In this document: piece by piece, positions 42,524 through 55,276 of the stretch
Layout: each line of letters begins with the position of its first letter
How positions within the stretch are numbered: the first letter of the stretch is position 1
NCBI GenBank assembly: GCA_019828595.1
Contig: JAHQRK010000016.1
Coordinates: 496,001 to 560,000 of the forward strand
DNA length: 64,000 nucleotides
From: Aphanomyces cochlioides
Taxonomy: Eukaryota; Oomycota; Saprolegniomycetes; Saprolegniales; Verrucalvaceae
Reading direction: 5' to 3'
Notes under the pieces: generated by a model
Seen by the model: the letters and a program-made list of their open reading frames with translations, nothing else
The model's database searches: none
Told to the model about the DNA's origin: nothing
Translations under genes and position numbers: made by a program

Positions 42524-43677
42524 GGCAATTCGAAAATGGCTGGAGAAACTTGATTCGGAATGATGCCTGCTGTTTTGTCGACGAGCGATTGCAACATATC
42601 GCATGTTGGGTGATACAGTATGCACCGAGCACGGACACTGGGCGAACGCAGCGGATCGGCCACTTCCACCAAGAAGGTCGTAGAGTTTGTACGTGCTTTT
42701 CATACCCTCGCAGCATCTATGACAGCACACAACTCGATGTAGCATTCACCAATTGATCCATTAGAACGTGAACCTCGCGTATTGAACAAAGTAAACAACT
42801 CGTCATTACAACGTGGCTTCATGCGCGCAGGTGATTTTGATGCTGGGTCTTGAATGCATTGACAAAACGCCTAGACTTCTTGGAGAGCAAGGCTTTGGGC
42901 GGCGTCCAATCGATCTATCTTGTCGTCCGTCTCGGGTTGTCGAGGGCGTCATCTCGTTCCATCGTTGGACAACCATCATCATCACCTATCGTGACAAGTC
43001 GATTGTCACCGTTTCGTCGTCGGGTCGTCATTTTCATGATGTCGTTTGCGTCGTTGTTGAAGGCAATCGCAAGAAGAGTTCAAGATATCCAAGAACAGAA
43101 ACCAAGCACATGGATGGCGGCCTGCACGTCTGGAAGGCTACCAATGTATTTCCAGAGGTTGCATTCCCAAATTCCGTCAACAATTTCTGGCACGGCGACT
43201 CACAAATTGGTCCGACAGAACCCACTGAGGCCAAACTGCCAAGTAAACCATGGCGCATGGACAGACTAGGTGGTGGTTCAACAAGAAAACGGGATAGCTG
43301 TAGAGGAGACAAGTTTCATGCCATGAAGAGAGTCCAACCTTTTGGAGGCAAACTCTGACTGAGATGGAATATGACGGTATTGCCAGCAGGGAAAACATCT
43401 AGCGTTGGAGACGGAGTGACACTTTTGAGCAACACCATGAGGCGACAGGAGAGAGTCACCACAGCCATCAATTCTTGCGACAATTCAAAGCATAAATATG
43501 CATCAATATGCATGTCAATTAACGTGTTCCAGTCTTTTGCCCCTTTTTTTTCGTTGACCGATTTTTTTAATTATATCCAATAGAAATCGTTCGTGGTCTT
43601 TCGAGCTATATGATTGGTGCATGAATAAATTGGAGGAAAACTTTGAAAGTCTATCTGTCGGTCTTCATTCCTCATTC
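42524..43677. other. Region upstream of the ankyrin gene; no supported gene
   Basis: Several overlapping frames exist on both strands (up to 181 codons on plus) but no domain was recognised. A minus-strand frame at about 43090-42935 (containing NDANDIMKMTTRRRNGDN) looks slightly coding and is broken by a stop. From about 43458 the sequence belongs to a rep-like element that recurs at 62968. Confidence 0.3.
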
Positions 43678-44867
43678 ATGGGACGACGGCGCAAGTATAC
43701 CAAAGAGGAGCTCGACGAGGCGTTCAAAGTGGTGAAAAGCAGCGTTTTGTGAGCATGGCTTTGCGGATACCCTATCGTACACTTAAATTCCATGTCGCAA
43801 AAAGTCGTTCTGCTGACAGCGACGCACAAGAACGTATGGGACCACCGCCTGCCTTGCCGGATGAGTGTGAGACCTATCTTTCATCGTGGGTTGTACAAAT
43901 GCAACAGGATGGTCATCCAATCGGGGTATTTTTTCTTGGATATTTTGGATATTAGTTGTCATTATGAAGGCTACTTCAAAGTATGGTGCACATCAGCTGT
44001 AGACTGCATTCTGGCCAATTTGATCTCACATGGTTTTATTATATAACATAGACTGTAATAAGTTAGACCTACTGATTTTTGCGTTTAACCTATTAAGTAT
44101 TATACGTTATTAAGGTCTCAAGTGGTTAAACTCACCAATATGTCCGGATAAAATGCCCGGATAAAATGCCCGGATAGAATAAGTATACAAACATCAAGAT
44201 AGACCGAACGGCCAATTTATGCCAGACTCCATACATCTTCACAGTTCAAAGCACTGACGTTAAATATCTATAACTTTTTTAGTTTTCATCGGATTTAAAA
44301 ACCAAGCGATAACTTCTCTTCGTCTTGTCCAGCGCTAACGATTGTGGTCTTACATACCTGAATATGCACTTTCAAAGGACTTATAGCGATAGGCGTTAGG
44401 CTATAAATTTCGCTGTCTTCAGCTGATGTGCACCATATGTGCGATGGTCAACTTTGAATTGAACTATATTTATGAATATCCTGTCACAATTGATTTTTCT
44501 AGGTGAGAATAAGGGTATTAATTTTCCGAATATCGGCTTCAGTGCACATTAAAAATTGGAGTGCAACTGTCGAAATTCACCAGAAAGTATACTTATTTCA
44601 AGTCAAAAAGGGGCAAAAGACTGGACCGGGTAAAGTTTACAAATTGAATTTCAGACGCTTGTAACTATACGAATACTAAGTGAAACAATCTCATAATATG
44701 TGTAAGCGATAGACCGTTCTTTCCTCTATAATTTGGTATATTGTGGAGCACACAGTTCAAAATAGTGTAAAAGTTATGTCGAAAATGCTAAGGGGTCCAA
44801 AAAAGGGGCAAAGACTGGTTCTTTACGTTAAGAAAACTACAATGTGCTACACCATAGACTCGAGCTT
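43458..44867 (+). mobile_element. Putative transposable element related to the fragment at 62968-63077
   Basis: The first ~55 bp (ACCACAGCCATCAATTCTTG...) and last ~45 bp (GAAAACTACAATGTGCTACA...) of this interval are found fused together at 62968-63077, as expected for a full element and an internal-deletion derivative. The interior is AT-rich and contains a pogo-like HTH fragment. Borders are approximate. Confidence 0.4.
43678..43957 (+). pseudogene. HTH (psq-type) transposase fragment
   Basis: ATG at 43678 opens MGRRRKYTKEELDEAFKVVK, the start of a psq/CENP-B-like DNA-binding helix-turn-helix. The frame shifts at about 43745 and continues MALRIPYRTLKFHVAKSRSA and DECETYLSSWVVQMQQDGHP before ending. 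No catalytic domain remains. Confidence 0.55.
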
Positions 44868-46305
44868 CCATATCTATACTAATATATTCATTGGGCTAAC
44901 GCAAATTTTAAGTACGATGGACCGTTGAAAAAGTCATTTTAAATTTTTGGCGGTTGGATTCAAACGGTCAGTCAAAATTGTATTTTTATTCAATGGTGCC
45001 GCGGAAGTACGTTTATGGGTTTCACCGTGCATTTTAATTTTATATCTTGAACATACTATGCTGGGCGGTTCATCGGGATGAAACAACTGAAAATAAAATG
45101 GCGAAAACTGCAATTTTTTTATTCGACGCCGTCAGAGGGCCTTATTGTGAGATGTCGATTCGTTATGTTTTCGCATCTAGATGGACTCGGATGTCATCGC
45201 GCCTGTTGGACCTTGAAGTTTGTATCCAGCCCGAACATGTCCAACTGCCTCATCGTTCACAAATCTGAAATGCCGCATTGCATGTCGTGCGATCAATCCC
45301 GCACTCGGACATCGGCGTATGGATCTCAACGCCGTGATCTAGACATGATGTGAAGGTATCTCAACAGGAAATCGTGTCATCATGCACTGGATAGGGTTTA
45401 CAGTCTACATTCCATGAGAAGACAGGATCGTTCTCAAACCTGATCGCATGGCAAGAGCACATCGATCCTCCAGTTGGTGTTTTGGATCAAGGTATATGAC
45501 CTGCCAATCGATATCATGATATATGGATCTAGGCACGACAGCAACGTTTCTCGACAGGAATTGGTTCCGTCACGAAGGAACTGTCTCCTTGCACGCTGAC
45601 ATATCGACCCTGCAGACGGCGTTTTGGATCGAGGTATATCGACTGCAAATCAATATCATGACATGAATCTAGACATGACAAAAAGGTTTCCCAACAGGAA
45701 GCAGTTTCATGATGCACGCCGACATAACAGCTCTGCGGTGTTCAAAGCATTCATGCATGGCATGTAGACAATCATCGACATTCGTTGGAATATGGTGTCC
45801 ACACAGACCAGGTACATCGACATCCAAACCTCGATAAAATATCTCCATTGGATTAGACAAGCAGGAAAATGGCTGAATTTGAAAAGGGGTCGATTTCCAT
45901 ATCGCATCTTCCTTACGATCTAGACAAGTATGGCTTCAACAATGTAAATTATCTTTCAGCGTCTGGCATGCATTTTGTACTTGAATATGACACTTGGGCT
46001 GTCGATTAAAATTTCTTTGCATTCTATGTTGGTAATCATCGATCGATTGCAGCATAGTATCCCCACAAATAAGGTACACTGTATATAGACGAGAATTTCA
46101 CGATATAAGAACTCCAATGCATTAGATAAACAGAAAAATGGCTGAATTTGAGAAGGGTCGATTTCCACTGTGATTCCCTCTCCCATTTTGAGTTTTCAAT
46201 GGCCCACTATCAACTGCCACATCTCATAGGGAGACTTTAAATCAACTGCCTTATATCTTACCATGGAGAAACATCAATTGATATTTTTCATATTGAAAGT
46301 GCAAC
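43958..46305. other. AT-rich repeat-laden region without genes
   Basis: It holds three tandem CCGGATA words at 44143-44176, the 3' end of the putative element at 44867 and the degenerate tandem repeats at about 45333-46190. No coding frame is convincing. Confidence 0.45.
45333..46190. repeat. Degenerate tandem repeats with ~140-bp and ~265-bp periods
   Basis: GATCTAGACATGA-like starts followed by CTCAACAGGAA recur at about 45338, 45528 and 45668. GTTTTGGATC(A/G)AGGTATAT recurs at 45478 and 45619. Further on, (A)AAATGGCTGAATTTGA(A/G)AAGGG(G)TCGATTTCC recurs at about 45867 and 46136, and again beyond the mariner at about 53160. Confidence 0.55.
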
Positions 46306-49095
46306 ATGAAACCCATGTCAGCGAACAAACGTGGGAAACAAAAACAAAAGCGACAGAATACGTAAGTCAACAAGGCAACTCCTTACATCTTATTTTGTTG
46401 TAGTGAAGAAGAAATAAAAACTTCTGATTTTTTAGCTGATGTCCTCGCAATGAGAGAGAGATATGGCGTTCAACCATCGAGCTCAATGGAGCCAAATGCT
46501 ACCTTGACTCAAGAACAATCAGTTGTTGAAAATCTGAGAGAGCAATATGGCATTGAAGTATCCAATACACAATCGGTTGGCGTCAAGTACATAACAACTG
46601 TGTTACTCAATTCACTTTGACTCAGTAGACATCACACGGAGGATGATCCTCAAGACGTAAATGTAGATGAATCGAACACAGGACGAGTTGACCCTCCTTA
46701 TGTTCCATCTTTGCTATACCGGACGAAGCCGACACTCCGTACAACGAAATTTTGCCTCCCCTGTCATTAGACTCCCGATGTCAAGATTGTAAGGCATTGT
46801 TGTGGGAGGGGGAGAGGCAGAACAAAATGACACCATGTTGTATAAACGGAAGCATTACCAGCATTCAAGAACCCGAATGGCTCAATATATATGAACAAGT
46901 CCATCGCGGACAATCCGTTTTGGATGCTTGTGACGAACAAGTATTCCAAGCCGACATGAAATGGTACATGAGCCTTTTTCGAGATGAATCGTTTCCAGAT
47001 TTATCTCGCCAGTACGAACTGATTGAATATGTTTACACTCACAAGACTCTTTTAGGTACAATGCATTGTTTGCTTACACTTCGATTGGTACAAATGAACA
47101 GCAGCTTCCACCAGGTCCACCTGCGTACAAGATTCGAGGTCAACTTATCCATAACATTGGCGCATTTGAACAACCTGGGTCGCAACCACAAACCTATGCC
47201 CAAATTTATGTTCTAGATTCAGACAAACAACAAGACCTACGATCAAACATGGCTGCATCCTTCCATTTTGATGATGGACAAATGGAAAAGGCCAAGCGAA
47301 TTCAAAGTATTATGACGAGACACAACAGTTTTGCTAAATCGTATGTATCAATGAGAAATCACTGAATCCATATGCATGGATAGATTCAAATCATTAACGG
47401 ATGTTGTTGAAAGCCTTCGTAGTCGACATGACCAAGACGAGCCTTTCGAAAATTATGACGTGCGTGTTTCGATTCGGCCTCGACATGGTCGAGATAGTCG
47501 AACATACAACGCACCAGACGTGGCTGAAATCGCAATTTGTATGGATTACGACATAAATTCAGTCGGCAGAGATATTGTTGTGATGCCACGTCGTGAGAAA
47601 ATTCATCAAGTGTCGGAAGTGGCGGCAGCATATGATCCTTTACAATACCCGTTATTGTTTCCTTTGGCTGAGAGTGGTTGGGATTTTAATATGGTAAAAG
47701 TCCCTACAACAACGACTGCACCTACAACTGCACCTATGACCGATACTACGACCGAACCTATGACCGACTCTGCCACACCATCAAATAACAAAGATCCCAG
47801 GAAGAGACTTACTCTGACAGAGTATATCAAATACAAACAGTACCAACGTCTTCCATTTTCCCCTCTGCACGAAGGTGGCAAACTTGGACTGCAATATTGG
47901 ACCGATCAATACTGCCAACGGGTAACAAACAACCTTCGATGGTATCGTGAATATCAGACAAAAACTCGTGCTGACGTCTATTATAATGTCCATGACGCTG
48001 CGCCAAATGATTTTGATCCGACTCGAATCGGCCAACGAATTATTCTGCCCGCATCATTCCATGGTGGTGATCGTCACACAAGCTGCAATTACCAGAATTC
48101 TATGGCATTGGTTCGTATGTTTGGCAAGCCAGATTTATTTGTTACCATGACCTGCAATCCCAAATGGAAAGAAATTGAAGATGCTCTGATGTTTATCAAA
48201 GAATTTAGTGGTCTGGAAGCAAAACCTGACACTCATTACCGCATGGACATTGTTGATCGTGTTTTCAAAATGAAACTTGATCAACTACGGAAGGATATCA
48301 TGAAGAATCATATTTTTGGTGAAGTAAAGTATTGTACCGGTGTGGTGGAGTTTCAAAAAAGAGGATTGCCTCATGCTCATATGTTGATTGGATTGAAGAA
48401 GAAGATCGAACATGCAGCTGACGTCGATTGTTTTGTGTCAGCTGAAATACCAAATCAACGTACACATCCAAGGTTATACGACATTATGCAATCATGGTTG
48501 TTTGGATCATCATGGAAAATGCAAGAAAAGGTTTCCAAAAGCATATATCGACCAAACTACTACTGATACAAACGGGTATCCATTGTATCGTCGTCGAAAC
48601 ACTGACGAAAGAAATAGCCGTGTTGTTCCTTACTGTGGCAAACTATCATTGAGGTACAGTTGCCACATTAATGTTGAAGTCTGCACCTCGGTGAAGTTCG
48701 TCAAATACATGTATAAATACATCTTTAAAGGTACACTATGTTCAGACGACAGAGAATTGACAATATCTCTAGGACATGACCGTGCCGACATTGAAGTTGA
48801 TGTCAACGACGATATTACCATGCACGAGTCCATGCGCTATGTTTCTTCGACCGAAGCAATTTGGAGAAATTTTGGATTTGACCTACATTGGTCCAGTCAT
48901 GCTGTAGAAGCCCTGCCTGTTCATTTACCGGGAAAACAGACAGTCCATTGGTGTGAAGAGGATACACCAGAAGTTATCCGATCACGAGGTGCATCAACCA
49001 AGTTGACACAATTTTTCAAAATTTGTCGTGAGCATCAGCATGATCCAATCGTTGCGAAGCTCAAGTATGTTGATGTCGTTGACCACTTTGTTTGA
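46306..49095 (+). pseudogene. Helitron Rep-like N-terminal module, decayed
   Basis: First exon MKPMSANKRGKQKQKR at 46306, then exons separated by short GT-AG introns (46360-46403, 46584-46628, 47012-47053, 47351-47391). A cysteine-rich start (CQDCKALLW) is followed by YNALFAYTSIG and GQLIHNIGAF, usual for Helitron N termini. The HUH motif (RGLPHAHMLIGL) is at about 48362 and the catalytic tyrosine region (VKFVKYMYKYIFKG) at about 48697. These mark a rolling-circle replication initiator. Lesions: a frame change near 46710, one near 48490 just after the HUH region, and an in-frame TGA at 49093 before the helicase. It was presumably one RepHel protein with the following module. Confidence 0.8.
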
Positions 49096-51219
49096 AATAC
49101 CCAAAAACGAGACTGGACACCACGGAAACGTAAAACAAAAATTATTGGACGGGTTCATACAGTGAATCCAAAAGACTTTGAACTGCATGCTCTTCGAATT
49201 TTGTTGTATGACAAAGAAAGTCCCAAGTCGTTCGAAGATTTGAGGACTGTTGATGGTGTTGTATGCCCAACATTCAAAGAAGCTTGCATCAAACTTGGAC
49301 TTTTGGCCTCTGATGTTGAATGGGATCGATGTTTAGCGGAAGCAGCGAATTTTGCAATGCCAGCAAGTTTTCGAAATCTCTTTTGTGTCATTTTACGACA
49401 TTGCAACCCAACTGACGTTGGTAAACTATGGAATGATTATTATGAGCACCTCTCCAATGACCACAATTACCGACTTTTGAAGGACAACAGTTACCGAAAC
49501 GATGAAGAGAGGCTCAATACTCAAGTTCTTGGGCTTACTTTGCTTGACATTGACCAATGTTTGCTATCCATGGGCTCATCGTTGGAAGAATATGGCACTG
49601 CAGGTATGCTCCCTTCTGTACCTGCCTCATTCAATGGCCCTCGAAAATTGAGCGACAATCCTCTTCTTGCTGAGGAGCTCAAGTATGCTCACTTCCAAAG
49701 ACCAGAAGTACAAAATATCGTGGATCAGCTACAAACGGCAACCCTTGAACACAAAGCATTTTACGACAAAGTCAATGCAGCTGTCGAAGATCCCACGAAA
49801 AACAATATGTTCTTTTTGAAAGGCGAGGGTGGATCGGGTAAAACTTTCATTTGTCAAATTCTTCTCGCCCATATTCGAGTCGAGAGGAATGTAGCCATTG
49901 CAGTTGCGTCGTCCGGGTTGGCTGCTTTACTAATGAGGGGTGGTCGCACAGCTCACAACCGTTTTAATATCCCAATCACACTACCAAGTGAAACAATGTC
50001 ATGTACATATAGTGTCAAGAGCGACATGGCTGAAGTATTGTCCAAAGCTAAACTTATTGTTTGGGATGAAGTTTCCATGGTGAATAGATACATTGTTGAG
50101 GCTGTCGACAGAATGCTTCGCGATGTCACTAAATGTGATAAACCATTTGGTGGCAAAGTTACCATTTTCTCTGGCGATTTCCGACAGCTCCTTCCAGTGA
50201 TGCCTGGAGAAGATGAAGGAGCAGCAGTTCGAGCCATTTTGCCACGCAGCTATTTGTGGTCAAGCCTTCGTTCCAACCGATGTCGATTGACCACAAACAT
50301 GAGATTACTGATGCATGGTTTGACTGAGTCGGAAAAGAGAGAGATGGAGGATTTTGCAAGATTTTTGATTTCTTTGGGTGAGGGCACAGCGACAATGATT
50401 GATGGGAAAATGCGACTTCCCGACGGCATTGCAAAGGAATACGTGGACGAGACAAGTGTCAACGATTTGGTGGACACCATCTACGGTGATCTGGCAAATT
50501 CTACTGCATACCAGTCTTGGCTGTTGGAAAAGAAAATGGAGTATTTTGCTGAAAGAGCGCTACTTGCTCCAAAACATGATGTCGTGACAAAATTGAATCG
50601 AAGGGTCTTGGACAAGCTACCCACTGACCTACAAGAGTACATCTCTGCCGATTCTGTTGGTGATGTTTCAAACGACGCCGAAGAGCACCAAGCAGCAGTG
50701 AATTTTCCGGTCGAGTTTTTGAACACGTTGGAAATCAACAACTTTCCACGCCATGTTCTCCGTCTTAAAGTTGGTGCTGTGATCATGCTTTTGAGGAATC
50801 TTTGTCCAGCCAGTGGACTGTGCAATGGGACACGACTTATTATCACTGAGCTACATCAAAACGTAATCCAAGCAAGAATTTTATCGGAAATCCATGCAGA
50901 CAAAGATGTTCTTATTCCCCGTATTGATCTCTGCAGTGATCCCAGTAATGGCTGGCCATTTGTACTCAAACGACGACAATTCCCCGTGCGACTTGCGTTT
51001 GCAATGACAATCCATAAATGTCAAGGCCAAACTGTGAAATACGTCTCATTATATCTTCAAGATCCAATTTTTTCTCATGGTCAATTGTATGTGGCATTCT
51101 CGCGGGTAACGTCGAAGAAGAATATCCACGTCTTGCTCCACGACGGACGTATTGAGGGTCAGGATGGGTTATGGACCCCAAATGTAGTCATTCAAGAGGT
51201 GTTAAGATCAATGTCATAA
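49096..51219 (+). pseudogene. Helitron helicase module (Pif1-like SF1B)
   Basis: Same frame as the preceding module, from which it is separated only by the TGA at 49093. Open for 685 codons from 49162. Walker A in FFLKGEGGSGKTF, Walker B in LIVWDEVSM, motif III IFSGDFRQLLPV and the C-terminal motifs AMTIHKCQGQTV and YVAFSRV are all intact, which is the Pif1/RecD2 helicase set. In Helitrons this unwinds DNA 5'-3' during rolling-circle transposition. The open frame suggests recent activity or purifying selection, even though the Rep half is damaged. Confidence 0.85.
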
Positions 51220-51272
51220 AGAATGGCTCTATATTATTTCCACTGTCTTTCACACAGAATTACTCCGGAGTA

Positions 51273-53114
51273 CTACTCCGGTCCACAATGTTTGTTAGGT
51301 TTGACTTTTGATTGACGGGATTTTTCTAATTCGAACAAATTGAGTGTTCTGATTGGATACATTAAATGTTCAAACGAAGACCTATCATTGGCTATCTGAC
51401 TTGCCTCCAAATTCTCTGTGTGGCGGGAATTGTGACCTCTCAAAGTCAGACGATCGTCCGAGTCGAATAGATTTTGACCCGCTACTCATTCATTTTGAAA
51501 CTTACACCTTCAATAACACCTCTGTTGCCGCAGCACGCGCATTCTCCTTGCGCCTTCAAATGTCGTCTCCACTGAATCCTTTCCCCGCTCGTCCTGCGCA
51601 CCAACGAAATCTAACCGACGACGACCGACGAAACATGTATGAAACGCTCCTGGAGGTCGCCGTCGACGGTAAACTTCCGCGTGGAGCAATAGTGAAGACA
51701 GCGCGACTATATCAATGTCATGCGCTAACGGTGTCGCGCCTATGGACCCAAGCACGGCTCTCTCTCGCCAGCGGCGCTCATTCAGCCGACACGTCGGCAA
51801 AAATGAAAGGTAAAACCTCCGAAACTCTATATCTCTATCAAAAATATAGATTTATAAAAGTATAAATTATAACAGGTGTACTGTTTTAGGCAATTGTGGC
51901 TCTAAGCCAAAACGCTCGGCGCTTGCCATTGAAGCGACAGTCAAGGCGATTGAACAAGAGGACCGGCAAACTCTGCGCATCATGGCAGCAATGACAAAGA
52001 TTCCAAAGACCACACTCATTCGACACATGAAGGAAACGAACAAGCTCAAAGCGAGGACGAGCCACGTCAACCCTTGCTGACCGAAGCCAACAGAAGATGG
52101 CGACTCCAATTTGCGGTGGACTCTCTTCGACTTGGGCCACGCGGGAACCATTTCTTTCACAGTATGCACGATCGCGTGCATGTTGATGAGAAATGGTTCT
52201 ACGTCACCAAGGTCAAAGAGAAGTTTTACGTTTACGACGACGAAGTGCTAGCTGTCAAGAACACCAAATCAAAATCGTTCATCACAAAGGTGCTCTTCCT
52301 TGCGGCTGTTGCACGTCCAAGATACGACGCCAACAAGAAAGTGACTTTCGATGGGAAAATTGGCATTTGGCCATTTCTCGAGGAGACGTTTGCGAAGAGA
52401 AGCAGCAAGAATCGCGCTAAGGGGACAAGGGTCTTAGTTCCTCTGTCAGTCGACGCGAAAGTATACTCCGACGCAATTCTTAATAAAGTTATTCCTGCCC
52501 TTCAGGCTAAGTTTCCAGTTAGAAACCAGCCTAATGGAGTGTTTATCCAACAGGACAATGCAAGTCCTCACAAATGTATTTCGACGGATGCTTTGGTGGC
52601 GCGTGGCTTAACTGGAATAAAAGTAAAGAACCAACCCGCCAACAGCCCAGACTATAATGTCCTTGATCTGGGCATTTTTAATGCCCTGCAACGCTTGCAA
52701 CAACAACAAAGATCTCGAACAATTGAAGAACTCGTCTGCGCTGTCAACTTTGCGTTTGAAAAATTGCCATCTGACACCTTGGCAAAGTCGTTTATTACTT
52801 TACAAAAGGTTCTCGAGAAGACCATGGAGGTCGACGGTCGAAATGACTACCAGCTCCCTCACTTGCGAAAGGATGCATCCAAAATTGACTTGGCCAATTT
52901 CAATGTCCAATGTGCTTCTTCGACGCATGCCAACGCTCTGGCTTTGTTGAATTCCCAACCATGAGTAGTTTTAATAAAATAGATAAAGTCAATTATATTT
53001 GTTTGTGTGAATATTTTGTTATGCAGTTCAATACAAATGTTCATATAAAAGTTTCATCAGTTGTTTACTTTAATCAAGTCAAAACTTGCTAACAAACAAT
53101 GTGGACCGGAGTAG
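51273..53114 (+). mobile_element. Mariner-type transposon with TIRs and TA target duplication
   Basis: The left end CTACTCCGGTCCACAATGTT and the right end (reverse complement CTACTCCGGTCCACATTGTT) match for about 26 bp with one difference. TA dinucleotides flank both ends (51271-51272, 53115-53116). The element is 1842 bp and carries one transposase. It lies between the Helitron helicase and the OB-fold-like ORF, so it probably jumped into the Helitron. Confidence 0.92.
51560..52964 (+). pseudogene. Mariner transposase, single frameshift
   Basis: Exon 1 (51560-51809) encodes an N-terminal helix-turn-helix region (RNLTDDDRRNMYETLLEVAV, then GAIVKTARLYQCHALTVSRLW). An 80-bp AT-rich intron ends at 51889. 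Exon 2 continues to about 52066, where one base is missing (GTCAACCCTTGCTG), and the frame then stays open to 52964. Catalytic residues are VHVDEKWF (D1), IQQDNASPHK (D2) and NSPDYNVLDLG (D3, an Asp), so it is a DDD mariner. Apart from the single frameshift it looks complete, and a sequencing error cannot be excluded. Confidence 0.82.
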
Positions 53115-53715
53115 TATATTGTTAAAGTGAATGAAAATCTATTGGTTCAGACAGGCAGAAAAATGGCTGAATCTCAAAATGGGTCGAATTCACGACAGTA
53201 TATTATGGTTAACGAGACGAAATAATAACATTATTTTCTGAAAATGTAATTATAACTTCATTTTGGATTGAAAGGACTACTCGAATGCATCACACAAGAT
53301 TTTGGGCTCAAGACGTTGGCTCTCTATACAGAACAACTCGATTGGCGACATCAAAGCAATAAGGCACTGTAAACAAGCATGACATATGCTTAACGTCAAA
53401 GTTAGACTATACTCAGTTCAATCATTGTCATCTCAAAATTATATGACTATGTCGTGCGATACTTGAAAATAGAAAATAGACTACTCGGCTCCGGCAATCT
53501 CCAAGTTGTAATGCTGTGAAATACGTAGCTTTAATGTACATGCAAGAGGCCAAAATAACGACGTTTTTCAACTGCCTTTGATCATATATTTATCCATGCA
53601 TTGTGTAACCCCGAGCATTTCCATCCAGTAGATTCCAAAAGACCTTAAAACAAGATGTGGCAGTTGATAGCTTTTCTTCACAATCAACTCACAACTTCTC
53701 TCTCTTCATTCCGCC
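52965..53715. other. Mariner 3' end and Helitron-flank sequence
   Basis: AT-rich. It contains the mariner right TIR (to 53114) and, from about 53145, a copy of the GGCTGAATCTCAAAATGGGTCG repeat also seen at 45867 and 46136. No coding frame was seen. Confidence 0.5.
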
Positions 53716-54387
53716 ATGGGCACACGAATTAAAACAAAGCTCAAGCAAGAGTTAGCTCACCAAGATACTCTACCCCTCGAATCTATGGACGACATTAAAG
53801 AAAAAATGCCGACATTGCAATCCAAATCACAGTCCATGAAAATTCGCCTTCGGATTTACAGTATCGAGTCTGCTGTCAAGTGGTCGGGCGGCGAATTTGG
53901 TAAATGGGTTAATCTCATTGACATTGACGCCGACAATGAAGATTTGGCTATGCTTGAATAACTACCCTTGCAATCAAAGCAAACGTTTCTCTTTCGTTTG
54001 ACTGTCTTCAACAATATGTGCGACAAGATTGTATCTTGGAACGTAAAAGACATTGTGAGTGTGGAAGCGAGCTCTTTTCTGACAATTCTGAATCAAACTT
54101 CAAATACAAAACTAGCTCCCAAGTCAGTGTCAACCTGTTTTCAAGCAAAAAGTCCTCCAAGTACTGAGTACCAAGATGCCACAAATCAAGAGCCACATGG
54201 AACAAACATGTTTGACACTAAGGAGGATTCACAAGACAGTTCTCTTCAAGAAATCGACGGATCGCAAGACACACCAAAAATATCACCACAAGTTATGTCA
54301 ACGCGATCGACCAAGATCAAGAAAAGACTCTCAGCAAATGACGCGGATGCAAAGCCAGTAAAACGATTTCTCAAAAATCAAGAATAG
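53716..54387 (+). pseudogene. OB-fold/RPA-like companion ORF of the Helitron, one in-frame stop
   Basis: ATG at 53716 (MGTRIKTKLKQELAHQ). A beta-rich segment IRLRIYSIESAVKWSGGEFGKWVNLIDIDADNED-like resembles a single-stranded-DNA-binding OB fold. A TAA at 53959 interrupts the frame, which continues without shift through FLFRLTVFNNMCDKIVSWNV to a Lys/Ser-rich, disordered C terminus ending at 54387. Helitrons of plants and some protists carry RPA-like genes, and the location beside the Rep/helicase supports that. The fold assignment is weak. Confidence 0.45.
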
Positions 54388-55276
54388 CTCCATTGAGTGG
54401 ACACACAAGACATTGATATTTCTGCAACAGTTGAGCGCAACAGCATAACTAATACATTATTTCCATCTTTACGTTGATAAATTCATCGTTCATCGCTGTT
54501 GTGAAGAGACATCCAAACTTTCAAGCAGGGTGTTTCAACCAGAGCTCAATTCTCATTTTTGTAGAGCTCACGGTCGACAGGTTGGATTCAACATGCTTAC
54601 TACAATATCGTTCATCGCATTTTTTGTGCTCGTGATTGCTGTGCGCTTTCTAAACTTTGGAACTCTTAGACAAATGCTGTGGCCAACCTCATGATTTCAC
54701 TACCCTGCTCTACAATTTTGCGGGATACTATGTCAACATTGGGCAAACCTGATGATCTCACTCTATCTTAGCCGTGTGTGGTTGACAGAGATGGAATGCA
54801 TTCTCTTGTTGATTGGGATTCCACTATATTTTATGATTAGACGAGGTGTTGAGGTGGAACCGTGCTTGAGATGGAGTTTTCCATGCATGCATAGAACCCC
54901 GCGCGTGTCGATCGACAGTATACCCACCAGCATCACTCGGTGATGATCTATCTGCCAGTAGGCAGCGTAGGCATGACTGTTCCATGCTTGTGGCTTCACA
55001 GTTGACCAAACACGCTTCAGTCGTCCGTGAAAAGTGATCACGATTGCTCAAGGCGTTCGAGATTGTCTGCACTATCATGAAGCATTTTGAAAATCAGACT
55101 TGTGTCCATGAGTTCAAGCACTGCCTTCCTATAGATCAGAAGTTTAAACGCGTTAGACAAATTTTGACTCTAAATCACCCATTGATCACTCTCGCTTGGT
55201 CAATGCTTATCTTCCGATATTCATCACTTGAAATATGTATGAAATTCCGGTCGGAAGATACATCGGAAGATAAACA
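54388..55276. other. Non-coding stretch ending in a transposon-like terminus
   Basis: No gene was recognised. The last ~40 bp (ATTCCGGTCGGAAGATACAT...ATAAACA, 55239-55276) are related to the terminus at 61892-61925 and abut the TTGAAG target sequence at 55277. Confidence 0.45.

Noticed and set aside
42813..43358. 181-codon plus-strand ORF upstream of the ankyrin gene
   Set aside because: No domain or splice context, and the opposite strand is equally open; treated as chance.
45333..46190. CRISPR-like array
   Set aside because: Units are long, degenerate and variably spaced in a eukaryotic transposon-rich region; not a CRISPR.
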